This document shows, in pieces, positions 26,375-36,886 of a stretch of DNA of 64,000 nt. The stretch comes from JAFDCJ01 sp049669725 (GTDB lineage Bacteria > Desulfobacterota > Desulfobacteria > Desulfobacterales > JAFDCJ01), in contig JBATKU010000449.1 in the NCBI GenBank assembly GCA_049669725.1, positions 3,746-67,745 of the forward strand, in the 5' to 3' direction. A program made the translations under genes and the position numbers. Positions within the stretch are counted from its first letter, which is position 1, and the number at the start of each line of letters is the position of its first letter. A model generated the notes under the pieces. It saw only the letters and a list, made by a program, of their open reading frames with translations. It ran no database searches and was not told where the DNA came from.

Positions 26375-27742
26375 CTAGCCTTGCAACAAATCATCAAGCT
26401 CATCTTCGGACAGAATCGATTCGTCCCTGACGACATCCCGGATCGTTTTTCCGCTCTCATAAGCTTTTTTGGCGATGGCAGCCGCTTTATCGTAACCGAT
26501 TATCGGTACCAACCCGGTCACCAGCGCCAGACTTTTTTCAATATAGGCGGCACAAGCCTCCCGGTTGGCGGTAATCCCGGCAATACATTTTTCAGCAAAT
26601 AGGCCGGTTACCGAAGCCAACAGGGCGATCGATTGTAAAAGGCTGTAAGCGATCACCGGCAGCATGACGTTTAACTCGAAATTTCCAGCCTGGCCGCCCA
26701 TCATAATGGCCGTATCGTTGCCCATTACCTGGGCCGCCACCTGCAAAACAGCCTCGGGAATAACGGGATTGACCTTGCCGGGCATAATCGAAGATCCCGG
26801 CTGCAGGGAGGGAATGTTAATTTCGCCGATGCCGCATCTGGGACCGGAGGCCAGCCAACGGATATCGTTTGCAATTTTTATCAGGCTGACAGCCAGGGAT
26901 TTTAACATGCCGCTGGCTTCAACGGCCGCATCCTGGGCGGCCTGGGCCTCAAAATGGTTTTGGGCTTCGGTAAAGGGCAAGCCGGTATGGTTTGAAATCA
27001 AGGCGATGATCTGATTTGCGAAACCCGGATGGGTGTTCAAGCCGCTGCCCACGGCGGTCCCTCCCAGAGCCAGTTCAGCCAGCCGGGGCTCGACGGACCG
27101 GATGCGGTCGATGGCAAGCTCTATTTGCCGGGCGTAGCCTGAAAACTCCTGGCCCAGATACATTGGAACTGCATCCTGCAGGTGGGTGCGTCCGAGTTTG
27201 CGAATATTTTTGAATTCATCGGCTTTGGCCGCAAATGCTTTATTGAGCGATTCAAGAGACGGGATTAAGCGCTCATCAATCAACATCAATGCCGATATGT
27301 GTATCACTGAAGGAATCACATCATTGCTGGACTGCCCCAGATTCACATGATCATTGGGGTGGACCGGCGACTTGCCTCCTTTTTGGCCGGTCAGGATCTC
27401 ATTTGCCCTGGCAGCCACCACCTCATTCATATTCATGTTCGTGGAAGTGCCGGAGCCGGTCTGAAAAATATCCACTACAAATTGGCTGTCATATTTTCCA
27501 TCCATAACCTCCCGGGAGGCCCGGGAAATAGCTTTCGCTAATTCAGGGTCCAGCAGACCGAGATTATGATTGACCTGGGCCGCACAATGCTTAACCAGAG
27601 CCAGGGCATGGATAAAGTCGGCCTGAAACCTGAGATCGCTGATGGGAAAATTGTCCACCGCTCGCTGGGTTTGGGAGCCGTAATAAGCATCGGCCGGAAC
27701 GCGGACGGTTCCCATGGAATCTTTTTCTTCACGGTATTTCAT
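26375..27742 (-). CDS. fumC: Class II fumarate hydratase
   Basis: A 455-residue member of the fumarase/aspartase superfamily; interconverts fumarate and malate in the TCA cycle. The signature loop GSSIMPGKVNP is present, together with GTSTNMNMNEV, HPNDHVNLGQSSND and GRTHLQDAVP. The C-terminal GYDKAAAIAKKA stretch and GGQAGNFELN favour fumarase over aspartate ammonia-lyase, though ITANREAC recalls the latter. The frame continues upstream into the RND gene, but the MKYREEKDSMG start is the family start and has AAGGA upstream. Confidence 0.88.
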   Translation of the reverse strand: MKYREEKDSMGTVRVPADAYYGSQTQRAVDNFPISDLRFQADFIHALALVKHCAAQVNHNLGLLDPELAKAISRASREVMDGKYDSQFVVDIFQTGSGTSTNMNMNEVVAARANEILTGQKGGKSPVHPNDHVNLGQSSNDVIPSVIHISALMLIDERLIPSLESLNKAFAAKADEFKNIRKLGRTHLQDAVPMYLGQEFSGYARQIELAIDRIRSVEPRLAELALGGTAVGSGLNTHPGFANQIIALISNHTGLPFTEAQNHFEAQAAQDAAVEASGMLKSLAVSLIKIANDIRWLASGPRCGIGEINIPSLQPGSSIMPGKVNPVIPEAVLQVAAQVMGNDTAIMMGGQAGNFELNVMLPVIAYSLLQSIALLASVTGLFAEKCIAGITANREACAAYIEKSLALVTGLVPIIGYDKAAAIAKKAYESGKTIRDVVRDESILSEDELDDLLQG

Positions 27743-27756
27743 AATTAGCTTGTCCT

Positions 27757-27815
27757 TGTTACGGGTTGTGCGTTTCGTGGTGACAATCAGACAAACCCGA
27801 AATCGAATGCCTCTG
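27757..27815. repeat. Short 'GTTACGGG' dialect segment between fumC and RND gene
   Basis: TTACGGGTTGTGCGTTTCGTGG followed by CAAACCCGAAATCG in the opposite sense resembles the repeat arms at 6.25 and 57.3 kb. No gene is present. Confidence 0.4.
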
Positions 27816-30800
27816 TTATCTGTTATCTGTCTTTTCCATCCTGATAAAAAACATGAGAAGGGCCGGGATGACAAACACGGTAAAAATGGTCGAAACCGCC
27901 AGCCCCCCGAGCACCACGCTTCCCAACCCCCGGTAAAATTCGGATCCCGGACCGGGAACCAAAACCAGGGGAAGCATGCCGAATATGCTGGTCGCGGCAC
28001 TCATATAAATGGGCCTTAGCCGGGTGCGGGTGGATTCGAGAACGGCTTCGCGATAGGGCATATTGTTGAAGCGGACATTGTTTAAGGATTGATGAACAAT
28101 GAGGATTGCGTTGTTGACGACTACGCCGATCAGAATCACAAAACCAAGCATCGTGAGGATATCAAGGGCCTGATCGGCAATCAGCAGGTTGACCAATTTG
28201 AGCCCAAGCAACCCCCCGACGGCTGCAAGCGGTAAGTTAAACATGATGATAAGCGGATAGATAAAATTGCCAAATAAAGCGGCCATCAACAGATAGGCAA
28301 TCGCCGCTGCCAGAATAAAATTCCATTGCAAACTTTTGCGGGTTTCGCTTAGTTTATCAGCGACACCGCTTTGACCGATATCGACCCCCCGTAATGCCTC
28401 CTGCCCGGACAGAGGCCTGACCACCTTCGAATTTATGATCTCCATGGCTTCCTGCAACGGCAAAAATGAGGGCGGCGTGACTTCCAGAGTGATCGTGCGC
28501 TGCCTTTCCAAATGCCTGATCTGGGTAATACCGGATGTTCGTCTCAACCTTGAAAGCGAGGACACCGGCACCACCTTGCCGCCCGGAATGGCAATAAGTG
28601 CATCATACAGCCTTTCCGGGGTGGAAATATCTTTTTCGGAAGCCTTGAGTACCATATCTATTTTTTTCTGCCCCTCCTGCTTGAATTCACCAATTTCCCT
28701 GCCATCCATAAGCACGTCGATGGCCACGCCAAAGTCCCGGGCCGTCATTCCAGCTGCTTTGATGCGATCGCGTTCAGGGATGATCAGCACTTCGGGGAAC
28801 AGCAATTCAAGTGAAGGCACGGGCCTGATCTGCGCCTGGGGGATCTCTTTTTTGATGGCACCAAAAAACATCCCGGCGGCCTGGACAATTTGATTGAGGT
28901 CTTCACCACTGACATTGATTTCGACCGTTCGGCCCCGGCCAAGTCCGGTTTGAAATACTCCTGCCTGAATACTGACCCCGTACATTCCCGGGATGGAAAA
29001 AATTGTGCGCATAAATAGCGGTACCAGTTCGCCGGCCCTCTGTTCGTGGGTACTGATGGCACCGAAAAGCATAATTTGTTCCGCCCCGACATAGAACATA
29101 TTTTTGATTCCCGGAAATCCATCTTTATCTTTTCCAAAGTAAGGTGCGTTCATCTGATAGACATGCTCACCGATGGCCTTTCTTTCATCAAAGGAAAGGC
29201 CGGGCGGAGGGATAAGGATGTTGATAACCAGGTTGCGGTTTCCCTGGGGAAGGTATTCCATTTTGGGCATCAGCAGGATGGCACCGTAGATAGAAATGAC
29301 ACTGAAGCAAAGCACGGTGGAAATTCTTGTCATCCAGTTTCGGGTGGCCAGTTTTACCAGCCGCATTATCCCCTTTTGCATCAGGTTGCCGAAAGACGCC
29401 ACAGGGGATTTAAACTTGGGCGAGCGCTGTTTGTGCCCGGTTGACTTGAAAAGGTGTTTGGAGAACATGGGGATTACCGATACGGAAACAAAAAGGCTTA
29501 GGGCCAAAGCGGAGGTTACGGCAATGGCAATATCTCTGAAAAGCTGACCGGCTTCATCCTCCATAAAGACGACCGGAAGAAACACCGCGATGGTTGTCAA
29601 GGTGGATGCCAGAATGGCACCCCAGACCTCCCGGGTACCTTCATAGGCGGCTTTAAATGCTGATTTGCCCATGTTGAGATGCCTGTCGATATTTTCCAGC
29701 ACGACAATGGCGCTGTCGATCAGCATTCCCACCGCAAATGCAATGCCGGCCAGACTGACGACATTCAAATTTCTTCCCAGAAATTTCATGAAAATAAAAG
29801 TGCCGATAATACTGATCGGGATGGCAGTAGCGACAATAATGGTAGACGTAAAACTTCTCAGAAAAATCAGCAGCACGATAACCGCCAGCGTCCCACCCAG
29901 CAGGATATTCTGTCGAACCAGCGAAATTGCTCCGCGAATATAGTGACGTTGATCATATACCCATTCCAGAAATATCTTTTCGGTGGCAAGTTTTTCCGTA
30001 TTCAGCCAGTTGACGACCTCCTCGAGCCGATCCGAAAGCTCCAGAATATTGGCATCGGGTTCCGGTTTGACGCCAATGGCAATGCCTTCTTGGCCCAAAT
30101 GCAGCATGGCAGCGGTAGGCTTTTGATAGCCAAATTTCACCACCGCCAATTCCGCCAGCTTGATACGCTGGAGTCCCGTGGATCGGACAACAATATTTTC
30201 AATATCTTCGGGGGATTTAAATTCAGCTGTTGTCCGGATCCTGTAATCCCGTCGCCCCACCCCCAGTGTGCCGGCGGAAATGTTGATGTTTTCGGCCCGG
30301 AGAATATCAATTAAATCGGGGATGGTCAGGCCGTAAGCGGCCAACCTCTCCGGTTTGACAATGATATGCATCTCCTTTTCGATGCCGCCGCCGATAAACA
30401 GATCGGCAACGCCTTCGGTGCGCTCCAGGTATTGCCGGATATTATTTTCAAAGTATGTGCGATAGGTATAGGTGGAGTTGGAATTGCCCTCCAGGGTTTT
30501 TAAGACCATCCATACGACGGGTGAGGTCGCGGCCCCGGTGGCGGATATGATAGGCTTGTCTACATTTTCAGGATAGGTCGGCACTTCATCCAGTTTGTTC
30601 GATACCCTCAGCAAGGCGCCATCTACTTCGGTTCCGATACTGAATTTCAGGGTAATGGTTCCCTGGCTGTTATAGGATGAGCTTTCCATCTCCAGCAACC
30701 CCGGAATGCCTTTTAGAACCTTTTCCTGCTCTTCTATGATCTCCCGTTCAATCTCGTAGGGGGTCGCACCGGGCCAGGTGGTCGTGACGGTGATCTCGGG

Positions 30801-30926
30801 CTCTATCACCGTAGGGCTCAGTTGATAGGGCAGGCTCGTCAGGCCGATCCACCCAAAAAGGACGACCAGGATGATACCGACTATGACAGATACCGGTTTT
30901 TCGATTGAAAACCTGATGGGATCCAT
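27816..30926 (-). CDS. RND-family efflux permease (HAE1/AcrB-like)
   Basis: A 1036-residue inner-membrane pump of the resistance-nodulation-division family, exporting hydrophobic compounds or metabolites with proton influx. The N-terminal helix followed by a PEITVTTTWPGATPYEIE porter start is typical, as is the central GIAFAVGMLIDSAIVVLENI helix with its proton-relay aspartate, and the second-half FVILIGVVVNNAILIVHQ. AGAGG precedes the ATG. It is co-directional with and 28 bases downstream of its membrane fusion partner; no outer membrane TolC gene is adjacent. Confidence 0.92.
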   Translation of the reverse strand: MDPIRFSIEKPVSVIVGIILVVLFGWIGLTSLPYQLSPTVIEPEITVTTTWPGATPYEIEREIIEEQEKVLKGIPGLLEMESSSYNSQGTITLKFSIGTEVDGALLRVSNKLDEVPTYPENVDKPIISATGAATSPVVWMVLKTLEGNSNSTYTYRTYFENNIRQYLERTEGVADLFIGGGIEKEMHIIVKPERLAAYGLTIPDLIDILRAENINISAGTLGVGRRDYRIRTTAEFKSPEDIENIVVRSTGLQRIKLAELAVVKFGYQKPTAAMLHLGQEGIAIGVKPEPDANILELSDRLEEVVNWLNTEKLATEKIFLEWVYDQRHYIRGAISLVRQNILLGGTLAVIVLLIFLRSFTSTIIVATAIPISIIGTFIFMKFLGRNLNVVSLAGIAFAVGMLIDSAIVVLENIDRHLNMGKSAFKAAYEGTREVWGAILASTLTTIAVFLPVVFMEDEAGQLFRDIAIAVTSALALSLFVSVSVIPMFSKHLFKSTGHKQRSPKFKSPVASFGNLMQKGIMRLVKLATRNWMTRISTVLCFSVISIYGAILLMPKMEYLPQGNRNLVINILIPPPGLSFDERKAIGEHVYQMNAPYFGKDKDGFPGIKNMFYVGAEQIMLFGAISTHEQRAGELVPLFMRTIFSIPGMYGVSIQAGVFQTGLGRGRTVEINVSGEDLNQIVQAAGMFFGAIKKEIPQAQIRPVPSLELLFPEVLIIPERDRIKAAGMTARDFGVAIDVLMDGREIGEFKQEGQKKIDMVLKASEKDISTPERLYDALIAIPGGKVVPVSSLSRLRRTSGITQIRHLERQRTITLEVTPPSFLPLQEAMEIINSKVVRPLSGQEALRGVDIGQSGVADKLSETRKSLQWNFILAAAIAYLLMAALFGNFIYPLIIMFNLPLAAVGGLLGLKLVNLLIADQALDILTMLGFVILIGVVVNNAILIVHQSLNNVRFNNMPYREAVLESTRTRLRPIYMSAATSIFGMLPLVLVPGPGSEFYRGLGSVVLGGLAVSTIFTVFVIPALLMFFIRMEKTDNR

Positions 30927-30954
30927 GGTGCTGGCCTCTGGTTACGGGTTGCTG

Positions 30955-32043
30955 TCATCTGTCCTCCGGCGGTTTAAAGGTTACCGTCTGTCCATTGCTA
31001 AGACGTTCATGGCCTTCGACGACAACGAACATGCCTTCTTTTAAGCCGGGAGCCGCAACGCCTGCATTCAGGTCCTCGAAGCCAATTATCTGAACCGGCA
31101 GCATGATTGCCTTGGAATTCTCAGCAGTGAATACCACCGTCTGTCCGAATTTGGTTATAACCGCATCCCGGGGGACAATCAGCGTCTTTTTAATCTCGCC
31201 TTTTGGCAGGGTTACCTTGGCCGACATGCCTTCTATCAAAGAAAATTGGTTGGACGTTCTAATTTTTACCGGAAAGGTGCGGGTGCGGACATCACCTTTG
31301 GGAACGATGGCATTCACCGTCCCGCTGAATTCTTGGCCGTTTGCGGCCGCTCTCACCTGCATACCGATCTTGATATACGGAATGATTTGTTCCGGCAGCT
31401 CCGCCACAATGTCAATGACGTCATCTTTGCCGATCACCGCCACGGTTTCACCTTCTGAAATCCATTCCCCCCGATCCACATGTCGCTTGATAACCACGCC
31501 ATCAAAGGGCGCCCGGATTATTTTTTTCTCGAGCTCGATTGCCAACTGTTCAACCTGGGCGTTCAGAGAAGCCGCCTGCTTTTCTGATCCAATCACCCGA
31601 TACCTGTTTTCATCGTAGGTCTGTTCTGAAATGGACTTCTTTTCAAACAACTTTTCTCTTCTTTTCAAATCTATTCTGGCGATCTCCAGTTCAGACAACA
31701 CCTGTTCATAAGTTGATCGGGCCGCCTGGAGCCTTTTGCGAAGTATTTCAGAGCCAAGTACTACAAGGACATGTCCTTTTTTTACCCGTTGCCCTTCCTC
31801 GAAGCGGACATCCGAAGCAAGTCCGCTGGTCTCAGAGGCCGTCTCCGATATCTCCTGATAAAAAATAGTAGCAATAAATTCGCTCTGGGGAGCAACCCGG
31901 CCGGCCTTTACTTTCGCCACCGACACGGTGGCCGGCGGTGGCCCCTTCGCTTCTTGCTGACCCCACAGACGAGGCGGTAAATATGCCAGGAAAAAGCATA
32001 GGCCAGATAGAATTATTTTAAAATGAATTGACCTTCTAACCAT
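30955..32043 (-). CDS. RND efflux periplasmic adaptor (membrane fusion protein)
   Basis: A 362-residue adaptor subunit linking the RND permease to an outer-membrane channel. A signal peptide or anchor (residues 8-25) is followed by the split lipoyl/barrel-sandwich halves (RVKKGHVLVVLGS and IIRAPFDGVVIKRHV), an alpha-helical hairpin between them, and beta-barrel regions with VPRDAV. The open frame extends upstream to 32166, but AGAGG lies five bases before the chosen start and the upstream part encodes intergenic repeat-like sequence. Confidence 0.88.
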   Translation of the reverse strand: MVRRSIHFKIILSGLCFFLAYLPPRLWGQQEAKGPPPATVSVAKVKAGRVAPQSEFIATIFYQEISETASETSGLASDVRFEEGQRVKKGHVLVVLGSEILRKRLQAARSTYEQVLSELEIARIDLKRREKLFEKKSISEQTYDENRYRVIGSEKQAASLNAQVEQLAIELEKKIIRAPFDGVVIKRHVDRGEWISEGETVAVIGKDDVIDIVAELPEQIIPYIKIGMQVRAAANGQEFSGTVNAIVPKGDVRTRTFPVKIRTSNQFSLIEGMSAKVTLPKGEIKKTLIVPRDAVITKFGQTVVFTAENSKAIMLPVQIIGFEDLNAGVAAPGLKEGMFVVVEGHERLSNGQTVTFKPPEDR

Positions 32044-32479
32044 TACAGCCTCTTTGAAGTTAGTCCATCGTGTGACGCCCATAAAGACAGAAATAATAGT
32101 GGAAACATCTAAAAACAGTCGCGTTCTTGATTGAGAAAATTCCAAGCACCAAATGACAAATAACAATCAATATTCAAATTCGAATTTCCAATGATTCAAT
32201 CTTAGGATGCAAATACAGGGTAAGATATACCAACGGCGTCTCAAACATTCAACCCCAATATAAGGTCATTCGCTCGAACTACAAGTTACATCAGAGTAGA
32301 CAATTGACCGATATGACAAATAACTATATATGAAATCCGAATGGCAAACAAATACCACTGACCAACGTTTAAATGCTTCGGTCATTGAAAATTGGAATTT
32401 GGGATTTTATGCTTCGGTGCGGGGTGCTTTAACGTCCAGTATCTAAGGATAAGATCTCCGGAAATACTATCTTCGAAGT
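32044..32479. repeat. 436-base gene-free region with 'AAATTCGAAT/CCAAAT' dialect arms
   Basis: No gene is seen. A left segment (32143-32202: CCAAGCACCAAATGACAAAT, TTCAAATTCGAATTTCCAATG) and a right segment (32373-32420: CATTGAAAATTGGAATTTGG) are built from complementary words. The same vocabulary recurs at 43.3 and 49.0 kb. The region should also hold the promoter of the efflux operon. Confidence 0.5.
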
Positions 32480-33952
32480 TTAAAAGAGGTGGGCCACATC
32501 CGAAATAATGGATTTGACTTCTTCTCCGATGCCTTCAACCTTTTCGGGTTCCAATTTAAGTATTTTCGCGGATCGCAGTTCGGCAAAGTCTATTTCCTCT
32601 TCGAACAGACTAAAGCCGATCGGGCGGGTCAGCATATTCGCAAGATGAACGATCAGAATCTCCTTGACGGTATCGGAACTATATTCTTCATCTTCATGGT
32701 GGGTAATAACGTTAATGAATTCCGCATCGAATCCCCAGCGTTTAAGCAGCATACTGCCCAATCCGATGTGAGCCTCCTGGATATTGGCTTCGATCGCATC
32801 GATGTTTAGTGATCTGCCCTTTGAGACTTCAGAAAAGGCTTTCAACAGCAACGTTTTGCCGATATCATGGGTCAGACCCATCAGGAAATATTTTTCCAGA
32901 TCGTCAAGTTTTAATGTTTGAGCAATCAGTTTGGATCCGTAGGCGCACGCCAGGGAATGCACCCACAGCCTGTCCATCAATATTTTGCATTTAACGTTTT
33001 TGGTTTCATACAGGCTTTTATTGGCGATGGCCAGAACGATATTAAGGGTTTCTTTAAGGCCCAGACGCGGAATGGCGCTTTTTACGTTGCGGATCCCGGT
33101 TATACCGCGATAAACGGGGCTGTTGGCGACCGAAATCAAACGCAGGGAGATGGTCGGATCTTTTTCGATGACTTGCGCCAGCTCTTCCGGCGTCGACTTG
33201 GGTTGTTTAATCACAGCCTGCATTTCCCGAATGACTTGGGGCATCACCGGCGGATTGATTTTTCCGGACTTGAATTTGCCGAGGATTTCGACAAAGACCT
33301 CCTTCATAATATCCGCCTGCCGTTTTTGCAGATAATCTGAAGAGTTGCCGGCGTTGGCCTCGACGAAGGCAATACAATTTTGAATCAAGTCCTGATCAAA
33401 CAGCTGCCCGGCTTTAGCGCTAATGTCCGCCAGGGCATCTTCTATACTCAGCGCTTTGTCTGAGGAACGGGCAAATACCATATTATCCAGGTAATTGAAA
33501 AGGCCGATAACCCGGGCGCCAAGGGGAATTTTATCGGCTTTTAAACCATCCGGATAACCTGAGCCATCAATCGCTTCATGATGGTGACGGACCATCGGCA
33601 AGACATCTTTCAGTATATTCAAATTTCCCAGAACTTTTTCACCGCTGACGGGATGCTTTTTTATCAGGATCATTTCTTCGTCCGTAAGCGGTTCGGTTCT
33701 TTGTAATAAATTGATGGGAATGGCGACTATACCGATATCATGCAGCAAGCCGGCAAAGTAGATGGTTTCAACATCCTCATTGCCGACAATTTTATATTCC
33801 TCACAAAAATTGGCGCAGTTGTTGGCAACGCGCTCGGAATGCTTTCTTAAAAACGGATCTTTTTCTTCGATCAGAGCAACCAGGGTTTTAACAACATCTA
33901 AGACAAATTCCCTGAACTCAGCTTCATTTTTAGGCGTTTCAGTCATGGCCAT
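32480..33952 (-). CDS. HD-GYP plus HDOD signalling protein
   Basis: A 490-residue two-domain signalling protein. Residues about 15-200 form an HD-GYP domain with HSERV, LLHDIG and HHHEAIDGSGYPDG, all metal-binding and catalytic motifs being intact, so c-di-GMP hydrolysis is likely. Residues about 225-430 form an HDOD domain (PPVMPQVIREMQ, GLTHDIGKTLL). No sensory or membrane domain is seen. It is isolated by gene-free stretches on both sides. Together with the PilZ protein at 10.6 kb it shows a c-di-GMP network. Confidence 0.87.
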   Translation of the reverse strand: MAMTETPKNEAEFREFVLDVVKTLVALIEEKDPFLRKHSERVANNCANFCEEYKIVGNEDVETIYFAGLLHDIGIVAIPINLLQRTEPLTDEEMILIKKHPVSGEKVLGNLNILKDVLPMVRHHHEAIDGSGYPDGLKADKIPLGARVIGLFNYLDNMVFARSSDKALSIEDALADISAKAGQLFDQDLIQNCIAFVEANAGNSSDYLQKRQADIMKEVFVEILGKFKSGKINPPVMPQVIREMQAVIKQPKSTPEELAQVIEKDPTISLRLISVANSPVYRGITGIRNVKSAIPRLGLKETLNIVLAIANKSLYETKNVKCKILMDRLWVHSLACAYGSKLIAQTLKLDDLEKYFLMGLTHDIGKTLLLKAFSEVSKGRSLNIDAIEANIQEAHIGLGSMLLKRWGFDAEFINVITHHEDEEYSSDTVKEILIVHLANMLTRPIGFSLFEEEIDFAELRSAKILKLEPEKVEGIGEEVKSIISDVAHLF

Positions 33953-34022
33953 AATTATTAGTTTAAAAAACCAAAAGGATCACTCTCAAGTATAACCGAT
34001 TAAAAAAACTTATCAAATATAT

Positions 34023-34051
34023 TTGACACATTACCCTCTTTTCCATATTAT
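34023..34051 (+). promoter_or_regulatory. Sigma70-type promoter for sucAB-lpd
   Basis: TTGACA at 34023-34028 and TATTAT at 34046-34051 are separated by exactly 17 bases, about 90 bases ahead of the sucA start. This is the best consensus promoter in the window. Confidence 0.7.
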
Positions 34052-34141
34052 CCGGCTTGGATCTATCATATTACTCCTGGATCTAAAAGGGGCCAGTATC
34101 TAGCGTCTGACTTACCTTACCATACAATCGGGTGTGGCGAT

Positions 34142-36886
34142 ATGAACCTTACGGCAACCTGGAACGCTGACTTTATTGACAGCCAATATAAGCGCTGGAA
34201 AACAGATCCGTATTCACTTTCCAGGGAATGGCGTTTTTTCTTTGAAGGATTTGATCTGGCTGCCTCCGGAATCAAACCGGCAGCAGAAGCAGTCGATGAA
34301 AATCAATTGCGGCGGCAGGCCAGGGTTCAGGCCCTCATTTATCGCTACCGTGATCTCGGTCATTTAATGGCCTGCCTGGATCCGCTGGCCGCATGCCCTT
34401 CGGATCACCCGCTTTTAAATCTGGCAGCCTTCAAACTCACGCCGGAAGATCTTGACCGCGAATTTTTTGCCAGCCGGTTGGCCGCATCTGAACGGGTGCC
34501 CCTGCGTGAGATTGTTCAGGCCCTCAAAGAAACCTATTGCCATTCCATCGGTGTCGAATTCATGCATCTGCAGGATCCGGACGAACGCCAATGGCTGCTG
34601 GATCGGATGGAACCCGTGCGCAACCGCCTGCACCTGGAGACTTCCGTCAAGCACCGCATATTGGAAAAGCTTTTCCAGGCCGCCCTGTTTGAACAGTTCA
34701 TCAATAAAAAATACCTTGCGGTGACGCGCTTTTCGCTGGAAGGCGGTGATGCGATTATTCCGGCTTTAGACAACCTGGTCCGGCATGTTGCTCAAAAAGG
34801 ATGCACGGAAGTTATTCTGGGCATGGCCCACCGCGGTCGATTAAACGTACAGGCCCATATCCTAAATAAACCCTATGAAGACATATTCGGAGAGTTTGAA
34901 AATTGCTACAATCCGGATGATCTGACGGGTGCCGGTGATGTAAAATATCACAACGGGTACCTTGCCGATATAAAACTATCCGGCGCTCAAAACCTGCGTA
35001 TCTTTCTAATGAACAATCCAAGCCACCTGGAGTCGGTGGATCCGGTTGTGGAAGGATTCGTCCGGGCCCGGCAGGACATCACAGCCGATCAGGAGCGCAA
35101 CCACATACTGCCGCTTCTTATTCACGGAGATGCCGCTTTTGCCGGACAGGGCATCGTGACCGAAACCTTGAACATGTCCCAGCTTGAAGGCTACCGAACC
35201 GGCGGCACAATTCATCTGGTGATCAATAACCAGATAGGATACACCACCCTTCCCGAAGATGCGCGGTCCACCCGTTATAGTACCGATGTCGCCAAAATGC
35301 TCATGGTCCCGATCTTCCATGTCCATGGGGAAGATCCCGAGGCCCTGGTGCACGTTTTTCAGCTGGCCGCCGATTACCGCTGGGAGTTTGCCAAAGATGT
35401 CGTGATCGATGTGGTCTGTTATCGCCGCTATGGACATAATGAAGGCGATGAACCCTATTTCACCCAGCCGCAAATGTACGAACAAATTCGACAGCGAACT
35501 TCATTGCACCAACTTTATGCCGATAGCCTTATACAGGAAAAAGTGGTTCAAAAAAGCGCTATTGAAACGATCATTGACACAATTAACACCCGCTTAAATA
35601 CCGCCTATGACGCCGTTCACGGCAGCGAATGCCCGTTTCCCTTTCCTGAGTTTTATGAAGACTGGCAGGAAATTAAAGCTGACTTCAGCCATGCCCCGAT
35701 CGATACCGGTGTGAAAAAAGAAACGCTGATATCGCTGGCTCAAAAGCTGAATGCCGTCCCTGAGGGCTTTACGTTAAATCCGAAACTGGAACGGCTCCTG
35801 CAAAAACGGCTGCAAGCTGCGCAGAGCGGGTATGGGCTGGATTGGGCAGGCGCTGAAGCACTGGCCTTTGCTTCCCTGTTGACCGAGGGATTCCCTATCC
35901 GTCTCAGTGGTCAGGACAGCGGTCGGGGCACATTCAGCCAGCGCCACAGCATTCTGGTGGATATCCAATCCGGCAAAAAATACGCACCGCTCAATGCCCT
36001 GGAAAAAAAGCAGGCGCCTTTCACCGTTTTTAACAGCCTGTTATCAGAGGCCGGCGTCCTTGGTTTTGAATACGGGTATTCTCTGGCCCAACCCAATGGT
36101 TTGGTACTCTGGGAGGCCCAGTTTGGTGATTTTGTCAACAATGCCCAATCGATTATTGACCTGTTTATTGCCAGCGGAGAATCCAAATGGCAGCGTCTAA
36201 GCGGTCTGGTATTGCTGCTTCCCCATGGCTTTGAAGGCCTGGGCCCTGAACACTCAAGCGCTCGCTTTGAACGGTTTTTGCAGTTGTGTGCCGCTGACAA
36301 TATCCAGGTTTGCAATCCCACAACGCCGGCCCAGTACTTTCATCTGCTGCGACGTCAGCTTAAAAGTACATTTCGCAAGCCGCTGGTTATTTTAACACCA
36401 AAAAGCCTGCTGCGCCTTCCGGCGGCGGTTTCCACTATCGATGAGCTTGTTCAAGGTTCATTTCAGACCGTGATAGATGACACCAACGCCATCAAAGATC
36501 CGCACACCGTTCTGCTCTGCAGCGGCAAAATTTATTATGAACTGGCAGCCCGGCGCATGGATCGGGAAAGCACCGACCTTGCCATTTTGCGGATAGAACA
36601 GTTTTATCCTTTTCCCCGGGAACTGTTGAAAAAGGCGGTTAGAAAATATTCAAGGGCCAAGCAATGGTGCTGGGTCCAGGAGGAACCCGAAAACATGGGA
36701 GGGTGGCAATTTATCAGACCGCGGGTAGAAGACGTCATTAAACAATCTCTGATATATATCGGCCGAGAGGCGGCGTCCAGCCCGGCAACCGGCTTTCCAG
36801 CGATATTCAGGCGGGAACAAAATGAAATTATTGAAAAGGCCGTAGGGCCGCCCGGCGGCAGCCAACAGCAGGCGGAGGTGAGATAG
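34142..36886 (+). CDS. sucA: 2-oxoglutarate dehydrogenase E1 component
   Basis: A 914-residue thiamine-diphosphate-dependent E1 of the 2-oxoglutarate dehydrogenase complex, which oxidatively decarboxylates 2-oxoglutarate to succinyl-CoA in the TCA cycle. Typical stretches are RFSLEGGDAIIPAL, GMAHRGRLNV, NNPSHLESVDPVVEG, the ThDP motif HGDAAFAGQGIV...NNQIGYTT, YRRYGHNEGDEP and, late, LLLPHGFEGLGPEHSSAR. Length matches the family. First gene of a sucA-sucB-lpd operon, with a consensus promoter upstream. Presence indicates an oxidative TCA cycle rather than a branched one. Confidence 0.96.
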   Translation: MNLTATWNADFIDSQYKRWKTDPYSLSREWRFFFEGFDLAASGIKPAAEAVDENQLRRQARVQALIYRYRDLGHLMACLDPLAACPSDHPLLNLAAFKLTPEDLDREFFASRLAASERVPLREIVQALKETYCHSIGVEFMHLQDPDERQWLLDRMEPVRNRLHLETSVKHRILEKLFQAALFEQFINKKYLAVTRFSLEGGDAIIPALDNLVRHVAQKGCTEVILGMAHRGRLNVQAHILNKPYEDIFGEFENCYNPDDLTGAGDVKYHNGYLADIKLSGAQNLRIFLMNNPSHLESVDPVVEGFVRARQDITADQERNHILPLLIHGDAAFAGQGIVTETLNMSQLEGYRTGGTIHLVINNQIGYTTLPEDARSTRYSTDVAKMLMVPIFHVHGEDPEALVHVFQLAADYRWEFAKDVVIDVVCYRRYGHNEGDEPYFTQPQMYEQIRQRTSLHQLYADSLIQEKVVQKSAIETIIDTINTRLNTAYDAVHGSECPFPFPEFYEDWQEIKADFSHAPIDTGVKKETLISLAQKLNAVPEGFTLNPKLERLLQKRLQAAQSGYGLDWAGAEALAFASLLTEGFPIRLSGQDSGRGTFSQRHSILVDIQSGKKYAPLNALEKKQAPFTVFNSLLSEAGVLGFEYGYSLAQPNGLVLWEAQFGDFVNNAQSIIDLFIASGESKWQRLSGLVLLLPHGFEGLGPEHSSARFERFLQLCAADNIQVCNPTTPAQYFHLLRRQLKSTFRKPLVILTPKSLLRLPAAVSTIDELVQGSFQTVIDDTNAIKDPHTVLLCSGKIYYELAARRMDRESTDLAILRIEQFYPFPRELLKKAVRKYSRAKQWCWVQEEPENMGGWQFIRPRVEDVIKQSLIYIGREAASSPATGFPAIFRREQNEIIEKAVGPPGGSQQQAEVR

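Noticed and set aside
26375..27742. Aspartate ammonia-lyase instead of fumarase
   Set aside because: GSSIMPGKVNP and GGQAGNFELN with GYDKAA favour fumarase, although a few C-terminal residues resemble aspartase.
26375..28000. Long N-terminal extension of fumarase up to 28000
   Set aside because: The extension is antisense-free overlap with the RND gene end and lacks family similarity; the family start is at 27742.
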